Source: Gracilibacillus suaedae (lineage in GTDB: Bacteria; Bacillota; Bacilli; Bacillales; Amphibacillaceae). From it: a stretch of 64,000 nucleotides of DNA. Where the stretch lies: contig NZ_JAGFVL010000030.1 in NCBI RefSeq assembly GCF_017599345.1, positions 1-64,000 of the forward strand, in the 5' to 3' direction. Positions 34,956 through 44,685 of this stretch are shown here, piece by piece. A program made the translations under genes and the position numbers. The notes below the pieces were generated by a model, which worked only from the letters and a program-made list of their open reading frames with translations, did not search any database and had not been told where the DNA came from. Within the stretch, counting starts at the first letter, position 1; each line of letters opens with the position of its first letter.

Positions 34956-35699
34956 ATGTCTACCATTATTTATGCACATCGCGGCGCAAGCAAGCATGCA
35001 CCCGAAAATACAATGCCTGCTTTTGAACTCGCTTATAAACACGGGGCAGATGGTATTGAAACAGATGTACAATTAACAAAAGACAACATTCCTGTTTTAA
35101 TTCATGATGAACAGTTAAACAGGACAACAAATGGGATCGGCTTTGTGAAAGATTTTACATATGACGAACTGGAACAATTAGATGCAGGAAGTTGGAAATC
35201 TTCCCATTATAAAAATACAAAAATACCAACCTTAGATGATCTGCTTGCATGGAACCAGGATAAACAATTAAAATTGAATATAGAACTTAAAAATAACATT
35301 ATTCCTTACCAAGGATTAGAAGACATAATCTGCCAGAAACTAGTGGAATATCAAATGACAAAACAAACCGTCATCTCGAGTTTTAACCACGATTGTATTA
35401 CAAAAATTCATGATAGAGGAATAGATATTGATTATGCTTTATTAACTGGTAGACGAAATAAAGCATTGGTGCCATACAGTAAAAAAATTAAAGCAAAAGG
35501 TATCCATATCAGTTATCGCCTGCTATCCAACAGGTTAGTTACGCTGGCAAATGATAACCAATTATATGTCGCAGTATATACAGTAAATTCATCTATTGCT
35601 ATTAACAAAGCGATCCGTTTAGGATGCCATGCACTTTTTACAGATATACCAAAATTAGCGATTGACATCAAAAAAAGAAGGCTTGCAGAAAGGAATTAA
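34956..35699 (+). CDS. glycerophosphodiester phosphodiesterase (YqiK-like)
   Basis: A 247-residue GDPD-family enzyme. The motifs AHRGASKHAPENTMPAFELA, GADGIETDVQLTKD and PVLIHDEQLNRTTNG contain the catalytic histidines and metal-binding acids. It lacks a signal peptide, so it acts in the cytoplasm on glycerophosphodiesters. The ATG at 34956 has GAGGTG five bases upstream. rnz follows after four bases. Confidence 0.92.
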   Translation: MSTIIYAHRGASKHAPENTMPAFELAYKHGADGIETDVQLTKDNIPVLIHDEQLNRTTNGIGFVKDFTYDELEQLDAGSWKSSHYKNTKIPTLDDLLAWNQDKQLKLNIELKNNIIPYQGLEDIICQKLVEYQMTKQTVISSFNHDCITKIHDRGIDIDYALLTGRRNKALVPYSKKIKAKGIHISYRLLSNRLVTLANDNQLYVAVYTVNSSIAINKAIRLGCHALFTDIPKLAIDIKKRRLAERN

Positions 35700-35702
35700 T
35701 CG

Positions 35703-36620
35703 ATGCACATACATTTTTTAGGCACAGGGGCTGGATTACCTAGTAAAGATCGTAATGTTACATCGATCGTACTAGACTTGTTACAAGAGCGTAATGCTCT
35801 TTGGATGTTTGATTGCGGTGAGGGAACTCAACACCAAATTTTACATACCACAATCAAGCCAAGGAAGATAGAAAAAATATTCATTACCCATTTACATGGA
35901 GATCATATCTTCGGGTTACCTGGTTTGTTAAGCAGTCGATCTTTTCAAGGTGGAGAGGAACCAGTAACCATTTACGGTCCTTCAGGAATTAAACAGTTTA
36001 TAGAAACTGCATTAACAGTTAGTCAATCAAAACTATCCTATCCCATAATTATTGAGGAACTGAAAGAGGGGCTTATTTTTGAGGATGATCAATTTGCTGT
36101 CTCTGTAAAAAAATTAGACCATGCAATTGACAGCTTTGGATTCCGCATTGATGAAAAAGACAGTCAAGGTCCATTATTAGTAGATAAATTAAAAGAAGCA
36201 GGTATTACACCTGGCCCCATCTATCGGCAATTCAAAACGCATGAAACAGTTAAACTGTCCAATGGTAAAACAGTTCAATCCAAAGACTATATTGGAGAAC
36301 CTAAGAAAGGAAGAAGTGTTGCCATTCTAGGTGATACCAGGACTAAAGAAGAATATGCTACTTTTGTTCAAAATGTGGATCTATTGATTCATGAAGCTAC
36401 TTTTAATCAGGAACAGGAACAACTGGCATATAATTACTTTCACTCCACAACAGCACAAGCTGCAAAAACCGCACAAAAAGCAAATGTTAAGGAATTAATC
36501 CTTACACATATATCATCGAGGTTTCAACTGGATGAGGTGGATCAATTACTATTAGAGGCTAAGCAATATTTTGAACAAACTGTTATCGCACATGATTTTT
36601 ATTCAACTTCTATAAAGTGA
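35703..36620 (+). CDS. rnz: ribonuclease Z
   Basis: A 305-residue metallo-beta-lactamase fold nuclease with the zinc motif H63-L-H65-G-D67-H68 (FITHLHGDHIFGLPGLL), LDHAIDSFGFRI, GDTR and HEATF, and the exosite insertion PGPIYRQFKTHETVKLSNG. It makes the 3' end of tRNAs that lack an encoded CCA. The stop codon lies inside a family A repeat. Confidence 0.94.
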   Translation: MHIHFLGTGAGLPSKDRNVTSIVLDLLQERNALWMFDCGEGTQHQILHTTIKPRKIEKIFITHLHGDHIFGLPGLLSSRSFQGGEEPVTIYGPSGIKQFIETALTVSQSKLSYPIIIEELKEGLIFEDDQFAVSVKKLDHAIDSFGFRIDEKDSQGPLLVDKLKEAGITPGPIYRQFKTHETVKLSNGKTVQSKDYIGEPKKGRSVAILGDTRTKEEYATFVQNVDLLIHEATFNQEQEQLAYNYFHSTTAQAAKTAQKANVKELILTHISSRFQLDEVDQLLLEAKQYFEQTVIAHDFYSTSIK

Positions 36621-36680
36621 GACTATGATCAGTGCGGGTTTTTCCCTCCACTGATCATTAGCGAAACTTCAGTTTGCTAG
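36617..36680 (+). repeat. dispersed structured repeat, family A, copy 2 (5' part)
   Basis: GTGAGACTATGATCAGTG, a hairpin, then CCACTGATCATTAGCGAAACTT; the distal part is lost. It starts in the rnz stop codon and might end the transcript. Confidence 0.75.
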
Positions 36681-36714
36681 CTCACCTGGCCACTCAATTA
36701 GCAGTAATAGGATC

Positions 36715-37824
36715 TTAATTTAGCTCACCTAAATATTGAAACAGGTCTAACTGGTAAGTAATATCCTCTTTCTTTACGGCGTTTTGTACAGTGATACCTA
36801 GTAATCTAACTGGATCAGCATTCCAATGTTCTTCTAATAACTGCTCACTGTAAAATAATATATCAGAAGACTTTTCAACGTACTGATTCAATTTCATTCT
36901 CCTTGTGATTGTCATTCTATCACTGTAGCGGATGGTTAACTGGATGGTATCACCTACTGCTGACTTTCGATGCAGACGCTTTTCAACACTTTCCGAAAGA
37001 ACTCGTAATTGTCCAAGTAGTTGCTCATAATCAGAAACATCAACTGGGAAAGTCTGAGAGCTTCCGATACTTTTAAAACTGCTCGCTCTTTCTGGATCAA
37101 CTGGACGTGGGTCTTCTCCCAACGCCCTCGTTTTTAACCTCTCCCCATTCACTCCTAATAATCCTTTTAACAGCAGTGTATCTGTTTCCACTAAATCTTC
37201 AATTGTTTCGATCTGGTATTTCTTTAATTTTTCGGCTGTTTTATTTCCAATCCCATACATTTCTTCAATTGGCAACGGCCATAGCTTAGAGGAGACATCC
37301 CTTTTTCTTAATATCGTAATACCGTTTGGTTTTTTCATATCTGAAGCCATTTTCGCCAGAAATTTATTAGGTGCTATCCCGATACTACAAGGTAAGTGTA
37401 AATCATTTGCGACATGTTGTTGAATAGCATCAGCAATATCGAGCGGATTACCTAGATCATAGCTGTCTGTAATATCCAGAAATGCTTCATCAATCGAAAC
37501 AGGCTCCACATATGGTGTATAATCTTCCAAGATACGAAAAATTTGATTGGAAACTTCTCGATAACGATCAAAATTTGGTCTTTTTACAATCAATTGAGGA
37601 CAATGTTTCTTCGCTTCCCAAAGAGACATCGTTGTTTTTACACCTTTACTTCGTGCTTCATAACTACTTGTAACCACAATTCCTTTACGTTCATCAGGAT
37701 TACCGGCAATAGCAAGCGGCTTACCTTTTAACTGTGGATTATCTGCTATTTCTACCGATGCATAAAAGCTATTCATATCAACATGTAATATCACACGGCC
37801 GTTTTTCGGATACCATGATTTCAT
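36715..37824 (-). CDS. dinB: DNA polymerase IV (Y-family)
   Basis: A 369-residue translesion polymerase. Catalytic motifs HVDMNSFYASVE, SYEARSKGVKT and PVSIDEAFLD are present, then the thumb helix-hairpin-helix (MYGIGNKTAEKLKKY) and little finger. It ends shortly after the sliding-clamp motif QLDLF, so the longer tail of B. subtilis YqjH is absent. I chose the ATG at 37824, 11 bases after the upstream stop, because it gives the family N-terminal length; an ATG at 37863 overlaps the neighbour. Ribosome binding site is weak, so coupling is likely. Confidence 0.92.
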   Translation of the reverse strand: MKSWYPKNGRVILHVDMNSFYASVEIADNPQLKGKPLAIAGNPDERKGIVVTSSYEARSKGVKTTMSLWEAKKHCPQLIVKRPNFDRYREVSNQIFRILEDYTPYVEPVSIDEAFLDITDSYDLGNPLDIADAIQQHVANDLHLPCSIGIAPNKFLAKMASDMKKPNGITILRKRDVSSKLWPLPIEEMYGIGNKTAEKLKKYQIETIEDLVETDTLLLKGLLGVNGERLKTRALGEDPRPVDPERASSFKSIGSSQTFPVDVSDYEQLLGQLRVLSESVEKRLHRKSAVGDTIQLTIRYSDRMTITRRMKLNQYVEKSSDILFYSEQLLEEHWNADPVRLLGITVQNAVKKEDITYQLDLFQYLGELN

Positions 37825-37834
37825 ATCATCACGC

Positions 37835-38953
37835 TCATTCAGCTGATTTTTTAACGATTTCATATAATAAAACAGGTACCTCTGTTAAATCTGAAATATT
37901 AATCCTTTCATCTTTCGAATGAATATTTTCGTAGCCTACAGCTAAGTTAACTGTTGGAATTCCCTTTCCGGATAGGTGATTTGCATCACTGCCACCACCA
38001 CTTACCTTTAATGAAGGGGTCTTGCCCACTGCTTTTACAGCATCTTTAGCTACTTGTACGACTTGATCCTTTTCTGTGAATCGATAATTAGGATACATGG
38101 GTTTAACCGCAATATCAACAGTTCCACCCATTTGTGAAACAGTTTCTTCCAGCGCATCACACATTACATTCACTTGTCTATCTAATTTATCCTTTGATAA
38201 AGACCTTGCTTCTGCAACTAATAACACTTGTTCACAGACTACGTTCGTTGGCCCTTTCCCTTCAAAACTGCCAATGTTTGCAGTAGTTTCTTCATCAATT
38301 CGACCTAATGGCATCTTCGTAATTGCTTTAGCAGTCATACTTATCGCAGAAATTCCTTTTTCTGGATTCACCCCAGCATGTGCAGCTTTTCCTTGTATAG
38401 TGGCATATAGTTTTGCTTGTGCTGGTGCAGCAGTAATAATAGTTCCAACCTCCCCATCACTATCCAGTGCATAACCGTACTCCACCGGTAATTGTTTAAC
38501 GTCAAATTGTCGGGATCCTACAAGTCCAGATTCTTCCCCACTCATAATCACAAAATAAATATCACCATGTTCTATCGGATTTTCCTTCATGATATAAATA
38601 AGCTCTAAAATAGCTGATATTCCAGCTTTATCATCCGCACCTAAAATAGTTGTTCCATCTGAATAGACGATATTATCACGTATTTCTGGCTGAACCCCTT
38701 CGCCAGGAGCAACAGTATCCATATGTGCGGTAAAATAAATAGCCGGCATGTTTTTATTTGTTCCTTCTAGTCGCGCTATGATATTACCTGCTTCATGTCC
38801 TGTTATTTGATTAGTTTGATCTTCTTTTACTTCTAACGCTAATTGCTGAAAATGATTGATTAAATAATCAGCTATTTTTCTTTCTTTTCCCGTTTCGGAA
38901 TCAATTTTTACTAACTCGAAAAATTGGTTAACAATACGTTCTTGATTGATCAA
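37835..38953 (-). CDS. M20 family metallopeptidase (YqjE, PepT-like)
   Basis: A 372-residue zinc aminopeptidase-type protein: FTAHMDTVAPG (metal His, catalytic Asp), GADDKAGISAIL (bridging Asp), MSGEESGLVGS (catalytic Glu) and YALDSDGEVG. A lid domain interrupts the fold (about residues 180-290). It resembles tripeptidase T-like YqjE of B. subtilis. Start is a TTG with AAGGGG upstream, agreeing with the family N-terminus MINQERIVNQFFELV. Confidence 0.9.
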   Translation of the reverse strand: MINQERIVNQFFELVKIDSETGKERKIADYLINHFQQLALEVKEDQTNQITGHEAGNIIARLEGTNKNMPAIYFTAHMDTVAPGEGVQPEIRDNIVYSDGTTILGADDKAGISAILELIYIMKENPIEHGDIYFVIMSGEESGLVGSRQFDVKQLPVEYGYALDSDGEVGTIITAAPAQAKLYATIQGKAAHAGVNPEKGISAISMTAKAITKMPLGRIDEETTANIGSFEGKGPTNVVCEQVLLVAEARSLSKDKLDRQVNVMCDALEETVSQMGGTVDIAVKPMYPNYRFTEKDQVVQVAKDAVKAVGKTPSLKVSGGGSDANHLSGKGIPTVNLAVGYENIHSKDERINISDLTEVPVLLYEIVKKSAE

Positions 38954-39044
38954 AGTTTATACCCCTTTTCTTGATATGTACTTGTCCATTCTTTTAATTA
39001 GTTGTAAAATATAGTTTAGTATTGCTCATAAAGGAGGATTTAAT

Positions 39045-39149
39045 ATGGCATCTAAACGTGAAAAACGAATGAAACTGGTTATATATATTATGATTGTAGC
39101 AATGGTATTATCAACTTTAACAGCAGGTTTAGCAATGTTTGTTAACTAA
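39045..39149 (+). CDS. prli42: stressosome-associated protein Prli42
   Basis: A 34-residue membrane peptide, MASKREKRMKLVIYIMIVAM then VLSTLTAGLAMFVN: a basic cytoplasmic head and one helix, as in Prli42, which anchors the stressosome in Listeria and Bacillus. AGGAGG lies eight bases before the ATG. It is divergent from the peptidase gene, the same position as in related genomes. Confidence 0.85.
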   Translation: MASKREKRMKLVIYIMIVAMVLSTLTAGLAMFVN

Positions 39150-39182
39150 TTTTGATTGATTATCTTTCTGCTGAATGACAAA

Positions 39183-39222
39183 TTTAAACCCGTTTCATTC
39201 GTGATTGAAACGGGTTTAAAAC
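39183..39222. terminator. bidirectional terminator between prli42 and brxB
   Basis: AAACCCGTTTCA and TGAAACGGGTTT form a 12-bp stem with an eight-base loop. The T-runs on both sides are short, and both neighbours converge here. Confidence 0.65.
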
Positions 39223-39251
39223 TTCTCAGGCTAAGTTATGTAATCTCGAGA

Positions 39252-39683
39252 TTACACTTCCTCACAATACTGATCAAACAATCCTTGCAGTTTATTCACT
39301 ACTTCTACTGGACTATGCCCTTCTATTTCATGTCTTTCCACCATTTTCAAAATTTGCCCATCTTTTAATAAAGCAAATGATGGTGAGGATGGCTCATAAC
39401 CTTCAAAATATTGACGTGCTACTTCTGTTGCTTCTCGATCCTGTCCAGCAAAAACTGTCACTAGCTGTTCTGGTCTTTTATCATAATGAATAGCACTAGC
39501 TGCTGCAGGTCTTGCAACACCACCTGCGCATCCGCATGTGGAATTTACCATTACTAATGTGGTACCACTTTTAGATAAAGCTACTTTCACATCTTCAGGT
39601 GTTCTAAGTTCTTCAAATCCTGCTTGTGTGATTTCGTTTCTTGCTGATTCCACTATATCTCCCATAAATAAGTTAAATTCCAT
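39252..39683 (-). CDS. brxB: bacilliredoxin BrxB (YqiW)
   Basis: A 143-residue DUF1094/YphP-family protein with the C50-G-C52 active site in [16 protein letters not shown]. Bacilliredoxins remove bacillithiol from oxidised protein thiols. Start at 39683 fits the family N-terminus ([15 protein letters not shown]), with AGAGGG eight bases upstream. Confidence 0.93.
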   Translation of the reverse strand: MEFNLFMGDIVESARNEITQAGFEELRTPEDVKVALSKSGTTLVMVNSTCGCAGGVARPAAASAIHYDKRPEQLVTVFAGQDREATEVARQYFEGYEPSSPSFALLKDGQILKMVERHEIEGHSPVEVVNKLQGLFDQYCEEV

Positions 39684-39743
39684 TTTGCTCGCCCTCTCTA
39701 AATAAAGTACTTTCTTAAATAGTAACAATTGACATCAACTTTT

Positions 39744-41564
39744 TCAATTAACTGAACTTTTAGTCTTAATAATAGGCAGTGTTATTTTAAATGTCGTTCC
39801 TGAAGAATCACTGGAAACAACAGAAATATCGCCTTGATGATTTTTAATAATTCTACAAACAACATTTAATCCTAATCCGGTTCCGTTAGATTTAGATGTA
39901 GAGAAAGGTTCAAACAAGACATCTTTAACAGAATCTGGAATACCTGATCCTGTATCACTTACATAAATATGGTATTTGTTATTCTCCACTTTACTCTCTA
40001 TTTTTATTGTACCGCTGTCCCCGATTGCATCCATACTATTTCTGAGAAGGTTTAGGAACACCTGCTTGAACTGCTTTTGATCCGCGAGTATGAATTCATC
40101 TGTAATGTCTGTAACAATATTAATATTTTTGGCTTCTAATGAACTATACATAAGCGGTAGCAATTCTTCTAGTATGTTTTTCAATAATAACATATCTTTT
40201 TCTGGCTTTTTATGATTTGACATTAATAACATTTGTTCCACAATAGAATAAAGTCGGTCAATTTCTTTCATCATTAGATGGAAGTTGAATTTTTCCATTT
40301 CCTCTTTCGACATCGATTCTTTCATAAGCGTTAAGAAACCATGAATAACTGTTAACGGGTTTCTTATCTCGTGAGCTGAGCTAGCAGCCATCTCCCCAAC
40401 TAAAGCAAGTTTTTCTGACTGAATGATACGGTTTTCCAGTTTCGTTGATTCAGTAACATCAATAAAGAAAAGGATTTTTCCTGTTGTCATTTGATGACGA
40501 CCTTTTAGCTTACTTTGTGAAACTAGTAATACATATTCTTTATTACGAATAGTAATATGAAGCTTTTTATTTTGGAAACACTCATTAGAAATAAGCATTT
40601 TTAGAATAGGATATTTATTTTGCTTTTCGATAATATCCTGATCTGTAATGATTTCATTGCTCAAATCAAATAAATCACGAACATATGAATTTGCTAAATA
40701 TTCATCGGCATTATTGTCATACGTAATAATACCTACAGGCAACGAGTTTAAAATTTGTTCATGCTTCATTTTATCAGAAATAATTTGGTGGAACGACTGT
40801 TGCAAACTGGCGGACATTTGGTTGATTGACTTTGCTAGACTTTGAAATTCTAACTGAGTAGTACTAGAAACAGTTTCTCCATAATTACCATTTGCAATTT
40901 TGTTTACCTTCGTTACCATAGATTCTATAGGCTTTGTAATACTCTTGCTCATTTTAAATGAAAAATATAAGGAAATTAAAATGCCAACAATAGTAATGAT
41001 AAGTAAAAAGTATAAGGACTTTTCAATAATTTCGGGATATGTATTTGTATTTTGTTGTAAAGAACTGTACTCTTCATCTCTCTGTGTAATGATTGTTTCC
41101 TTAAGTGATTCTAGAACAGGTAAGTATTCTGATTCAATCACATTTCTAGCTGCCTCTACTTCCCCATATTCAAGTAAGCCAAATACTTTATTGGTAACAG
41201 TAAAATCTAATAGCATGAGTTGCTTATGTATACTTTCAATGCTATCTGGTATTGGAATTTCTTCTGCTAATTCCAGACTACTTGTGGCAACTTCATTCTC
41301 TTCAAATTCCTGCTGAAAATCATGTTCAAAATCTGTATGAGAGTAACTGAGAACAATTTGTTTTTTAATTGCTAGTTCCTGTTCCCATTGATTTAACCAA
41401 ACGATTTCAGGTAGATTTTCATCCTTGATAGTATTCGTTACATCACTTACTTCTTCAATCGATTGAATTAATAGAAGCGAAAAACCACTAAAAATAACCA
41501 TCACAGTAAGGAGAATACACAGTAATTTATTGCGTAATGAAAATTTTTGAAAAAAGGAAATCAT
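39744..41564 (-). CDS. membrane sensor histidine kinase, orphan
   Basis: A 606-residue kinase: membrane segments at about 13-33 and 183-203 flank an extracellular four-helix-like domain; then HAMP (204-258), a PAS domain (about 266-376), HisKA with H398 in SAHEIRNPLTVIHGF, and an ATPase domain (N-box NLLRNSMDAIGDSG, DTGSGIPDSV, GTGLGL). HAMP-PAS-HisKA of this kind is common in kinases feeding the sporulation phosphorelay. No response regulator is adjacent. The BMP-type binding protein gene ends 27 bp upstream, which suggests the two make a sensing pair. Confidence 0.88.
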   Translation of the reverse strand: MISFFQKFSLRNKLLCILLTVMVIFSGFSLLLIQSIEEVSDVTNTIKDENLPEIVWLNQWEQELAIKKQIVLSYSHTDFEHDFQQEFEENEVATSSLELAEEIPIPDSIESIHKQLMLLDFTVTNKVFGLLEYGEVEAARNVIESEYLPVLESLKETIITQRDEEYSSLQQNTNTYPEIIEKSLYFLLIITIVGILISLYFSFKMSKSITKPIESMVTKVNKIANGNYGETVSSTTQLEFQSLAKSINQMSASLQQSFHQIISDKMKHEQILNSLPVGIITYDNNADEYLANSYVRDLFDLSNEIITDQDIIEKQNKYPILKMLISNECFQNKKLHITIRNKEYVLLVSQSKLKGRHQMTTGKILFFIDVTESTKLENRIIQSEKLALVGEMAASSAHEIRNPLTVIHGFLTLMKESMSKEEMEKFNFHLMMKEIDRLYSIVEQMLLMSNHKKPEKDMLLLKNILEELLPLMYSSLEAKNINIVTDITDEFILADQKQFKQVFLNLLRNSMDAIGDSGTIKIESKVENNKYHIYVSDTGSGIPDSVKDVLFEPFSTSKSNGTGLGLNVVCRIIKNHQGDISVVSSDSSGTTFKITLPIIKTKSSVN

Positions 41565-41591
41565 TTGGCATTTCTCCTAACATCAGCTAAA

Positions 41592-42575
41592 TTATTGGGG
41601 AATTTTATAATTGGTTGCTTCTTCGATTAATTCAATTTCATCTTCTGAAAACATAGGACCAAATGGCGCTATACCATAAACTCCATCACTATCATCCAAG
41701 TATTTCTTTTCAAACTTAATTCCTTCTTCACTTAGAAAATCTTCCAATATAGCATTATAAGCCATTGGGACGTTATTTAAAACACTAGTAAGAACCTTAT
41801 TTTCAGCCATATAAGATTGATCTTCTAAATAACCTATCGTGTATACACCTTGCTCTTTTGCATAATTAATAACTTCTTGATTATAGCTGTTCCCTTTCGT
41901 ATAGATGACATCTACACCTTGATCTATTAATTCAGCGGCAACTAATTTTGCGGCTGATTTACTTGTTCTTTCAGGGACTACTTTATAAAACAATTCTACT
42001 GAATCATCAATTAATCCAATTCCTTTCGGAAATCCCCAATCCTTATGGCTATTATCAACAGCATCTATTAGTCCAATTTTATTCGACTTTGTTTTTAATC
42101 CAGCGGCCATACCTGCAATTACTTCTATTTCATTTTGATTAAAAGTATAAACAGCAAGGTTTTTCGCAATATTATCACCATGCAATGTCACAAATTGAAC
42201 ATTTTTATACTGATTTATAATTCGGTAAAATGGTTCAGAAAATTCTCTACCATGTCCGATAATTAATTCGTAACCTTCTTTAACATACTGTTCGACAAGG
42301 GAAGATGTATCTCTTTCTGCATTGACTTCTCCTAGAACTTCAGCAGTTACATTATACTCTTCTTCAATAAGGATTTTTCCTTTATAAGCTAAGCTTCCCC
42401 AGCTTTGATCATTTAATCGGTCAGTCGTTAAGATTAATACTTTAGTAGGAGCTGTTTCAGAAGCATTCATATTATTCATTATCTGATTAGATTTAAACAC
42501 TAAAAAAATAACAAAGATCGATACCACAATCAATGTAATTGCTAATATGTATTTTACTTGTTTTTTTGCTTCCAT
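41592..42575 (-). CDS. BMP family (Med-like) membrane-anchored binding protein
   Basis: A 327-residue protein with an N-terminal membrane anchor (about 9-28) but no lipobox cysteine, followed by a BMP/Med-type periplasmic binding fold (LILTTDRLNDQSWGSLAYKG, GYELIIGHGREF, TFNQNEIEVIAGMAAGLKTKSNKIGLID, GVDVIYTKG). Relatives bind nucleosides for ABC uptake; Med in B. subtilis affects competence. No transporter genes are near, and a sensor kinase follows. Ligand unknown. Confidence 0.82.
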   Translation of the reverse strand: MEAKKQVKYILAITLIVVSIFVIFLVFKSNQIMNNMNASETAPTKVLILTTDRLNDQSWGSLAYKGKILIEEEYNVTAEVLGEVNAERDTSSLVEQYVKEGYELIIGHGREFSEPFYRIINQYKNVQFVTLHGDNIAKNLAVYTFNQNEIEVIAGMAAGLKTKSNKIGLIDAVDNSHKDWGFPKGIGLIDDSVELFYKVVPERTSKSAAKLVAAELIDQGVDVIYTKGNSYNQEVINYAKEQGVYTIGYLEDQSYMAENKVLTSVLNNVPMAYNAILEDFLSEEGIKFEKKYLDDSDGVYGIAPFGPMFSEDEIELIEEATNYKIPQ

Positions 42576-42762
42576 ATGCCCTCATCCTTATTCATAGTAA
42601 CAAGTCTATTATACATAAAAAGACAAGTTTTGAACACACTTTTACAATTTTCATTCATTTTCGACATATTACTCAGAAAAATAATAGTCATATCGACAAA
42701 GTAGACGAGCATATAGTTAAACGATATCGGATTTAAAAGCGACAAGGGAGGAGAGTAATGCA

Positions 42763-43437
42763 TTGAATATATCATTGTTTGAAGGAATCGATTGGATCAG
42801 TTTATTACAAATAATCTCAATTGATATAGTATTATCAGGGGATAATGCTTTAGTTATCGCGATGGCAACAAAAAATCTCCATAAAAAGAATCAAAACAAA
42901 GCTATTTTAATTGGTGTTGCTGGAGCTATTATCCTTAGAATTATCTTTGCGACTGGAATTATTTATCTGCTGAAATTCCCACTAATTTACCTTATAGGTG
43001 GTATTTTATTAATTTGGATCGGTTATAAGATTTTAATAAAAGAGGAGGAAGCACAAGAAATCACGTCACATCATTCTTTATACAAAGCAGTAATGACCAT
43101 TATTCTTGCGGATGTCATCATGAGTTTAGACAATGTTGTAGCAATTGCAGGTGCTTCCAAAGGTAGTGTTACATTACTGGCGTTGGGTGTTATCGTGAGT
43201 ATTCCGTTAATGATATTTGGAGCTAAATTTATAGTTCATCTTCTAAAACGTTACCCCTATCTCATGTATATCGGATCAGCTATTTTAGTTTACACTGGTG
43301 TTGATATGCTGGTACATGAGCCATTTGTTTATCAGTTTTTCCAATTGAAGTCCGGACTGATTACTGTTTTATTAAGTGTTATAGTCACGATCGGCGTAAT
43401 AGTTTCCGGTTATATTACCAATAAACAAACTGAGTAA
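42763..43437 (+). CDS. TerC family membrane protein (YjbE type)
   Basis: A 224-residue protein with about seven membrane segments and the TerC motifs SIDIVLSGDNALVIAMA and ADVIMSLDNVVAIAGAS, whose aspartates are thought to bind metal. YjbE-group members export manganese in Bacillus. The start is a TTG with GGGAGGAG about nine bases upstream; a nearer ATG is followed at once by a stop. No Mn riboswitch is seen upstream. Confidence 0.88.
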   Translation: MNISLFEGIDWISLLQIISIDIVLSGDNALVIAMATKNLHKKNQNKAILIGVAGAIILRIIFATGIIYLLKFPLIYLIGGILLIWIGYKILIKEEEAQEITSHHSLYKAVMTIILADVIMSLDNVVAIAGASKGSVTLLALGVIVSIPLMIFGAKFIVHLLKRYPYLMYIGSAILVYTGVDMLVHEPFVYQFFQLKSGLITVLLSVIVTIGVIVSGYITNKQTE

Positions 43438-43442
43438 ATTTT

Positions 43443-44081
43443 TTAATAATTGACCGTTCCTTTCTTAACTGGTGCTTTTTTATGAACAACTGGGACATTC
43501 CATTTCCATTTGACGGCTAAGATACGAATGGTTAAGGTCACCGTTAGACAAATATATAAGCTAATCGTTGGTGACAGCAATTCATATGTGGTGATTAATG
43601 CAATAGAACCGGCAATCGAAGCAATCCCGTATATTTCTTTACGAAATACGAATGGAATTTCTCGAACAAACACATCTCGTAAGACACCACCGCCAATTCC
43701 TGTTACTAATCCCATTGCTACAATAAGGAATGGCTGAGAATAATCAAGACTAATGGCAGCATTGGCACCTACAGCCGTAAAAACACCTAATCCAATCGCA
43801 TCTGAGAACGTGATTCCATGTTCAAATTTGTCGATTTTGTCATAAAATAATATGGTTGCCAAGCTTGCTAGTAAACTAACTAAAAAATACTGCGGATCAG
43901 CTAGATTAGTTGGTGGTATATTACCGATCATCAAGTCCCTGATAACACCACCAGCTAATGCTGTAGTCAATCCTAATAAAATAACACCAAATATATCTAA
44001 ATTTTTTTTGATGGCGATTAGAGATCCAGAAATAGCAAACGCTATTGTTCCAATATAAACAAATGCTTCAATTAAAAACAT
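43443..44081 (-). CDS. TRIC-type cation channel family protein (UPF0126)
   Basis: A 212-residue protein with seven membrane segments in two repeated halves, each with a glycine-rich turn: TTALAGGVIRDLMIGNIPP and VTGIGGGVLRDVFVREIPF. This is the bacterial TRIC signature. GGGGGAT precedes the ATG. It converges with the TerC gene, six bases apart. Confidence 0.88.
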   Translation of the reverse strand: MFLIEAFVYIGTIAFAISGSLIAIKKNLDIFGVILLGLTTALAGGVIRDLMIGNIPPTNLADPQYFLVSLLASLATILFYDKIDKFEHGITFSDAIGLGVFTAVGANAAISLDYSQPFLIVAMGLVTGIGGGVLRDVFVREIPFVFRKEIYGIASIAGSIALITTYELLSPTISLYICLTVTLTIRILAVKWKWNVPVVHKKAPVKKGTVNY

Positions 44082-44137
44082 GGCTATCCCCCACTTTTCG
44101 TAGATGAAAATATACGTTTTCTTCTATACCAAGTAAC

Positions 44138-44428
44138 TTATAACTTATCAAAAAACCATTGTAACACTAATCCTTGAATAATAACACCAAATATGGATGT
44201 TATCGTTAATAACAAAAGACTAGGAAAATGGTTGATACTTTCCAAGCTATTCGCAAAAATAAATAAGTGTTGCAAAACGATAAAAAATGCATCATGCCAA
44301 AATTCTAATTTGTTCCCCATTTTCCAGATAATAATCGTTTCAATTAGTAACAATGCCAGTACTGACAATATTAGTATCATTTTTTCAACCGATAATGTCA
44401 ATATGGTAACTATTACTAATAGAATCAT
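44138..44428 (-). CDS. hypothetical membrane protein
   Basis: A 96-residue ORF with about three hydrophobic segments (1-14, 17-37, 68-91). No family recognised. The ATG has no clear ribosome binding site, and it is separated from the TRIC-like gene by 56 bp on the same strand. It may be real or a remnant. Confidence 0.45.
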   Translation of the reverse strand: MILLVIVTILTLSVEKMILILSVLALLLIETIIIWKMGNKLEFWHDAFFIVLQHLFIFANSLESINHFPSLLLLTITSIFGVIIQGLVLQWFFDKL

Positions 44429-44480
44429 GTGACCATGTCATATATCAATCTAGCTTTTTGCTGCATTATTATTATCATTA

Positions 44481-44505
44481 TCTATTAGCGAAACTTGAAT
44501 TAACT
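44481..44505 (+). repeat. fragment of family A repeat
   Basis: CTATTAGCGAAACTTGAATT carries the conserved TTAGCGAAACTT core only. It lies in the non-coding 44429-44685 gap. Confidence 0.5.
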
Positions 44506-44595
44506 CGATAATAACCATTGCATTTTTTTGCTAGAAAATATCTGGTATCACCGTTTTTCTCCATAAAATTTCACTCACTTTATAGTGACACAACT

Positions 44596-44634
44596 AAAGG
44601 GAAACCTCTATATCAATCACAGGTTTCCCTTACT
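44596..44634 (-). terminator. terminator of the bkd operon
   Basis: AAGGGAAACCT and AGGTTTCCCTT form an 11-bp stem with a loop of about 14 bases, about 50 bp after the bkdB stop. The T-run is weak. Confidence 0.75.
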
Positions 44635-44685
44635 TTATTTAGTATAATGTTTTTAGACAAAAAATGAAACTACTTTTTACAATTT

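Noticed and set aside
42576-42762. yybP-ykoY manganese riboswitch before the TerC gene
   Set aside because: The leader is short and A/T rich and lacks the paired GGGGAGUA-type motifs.
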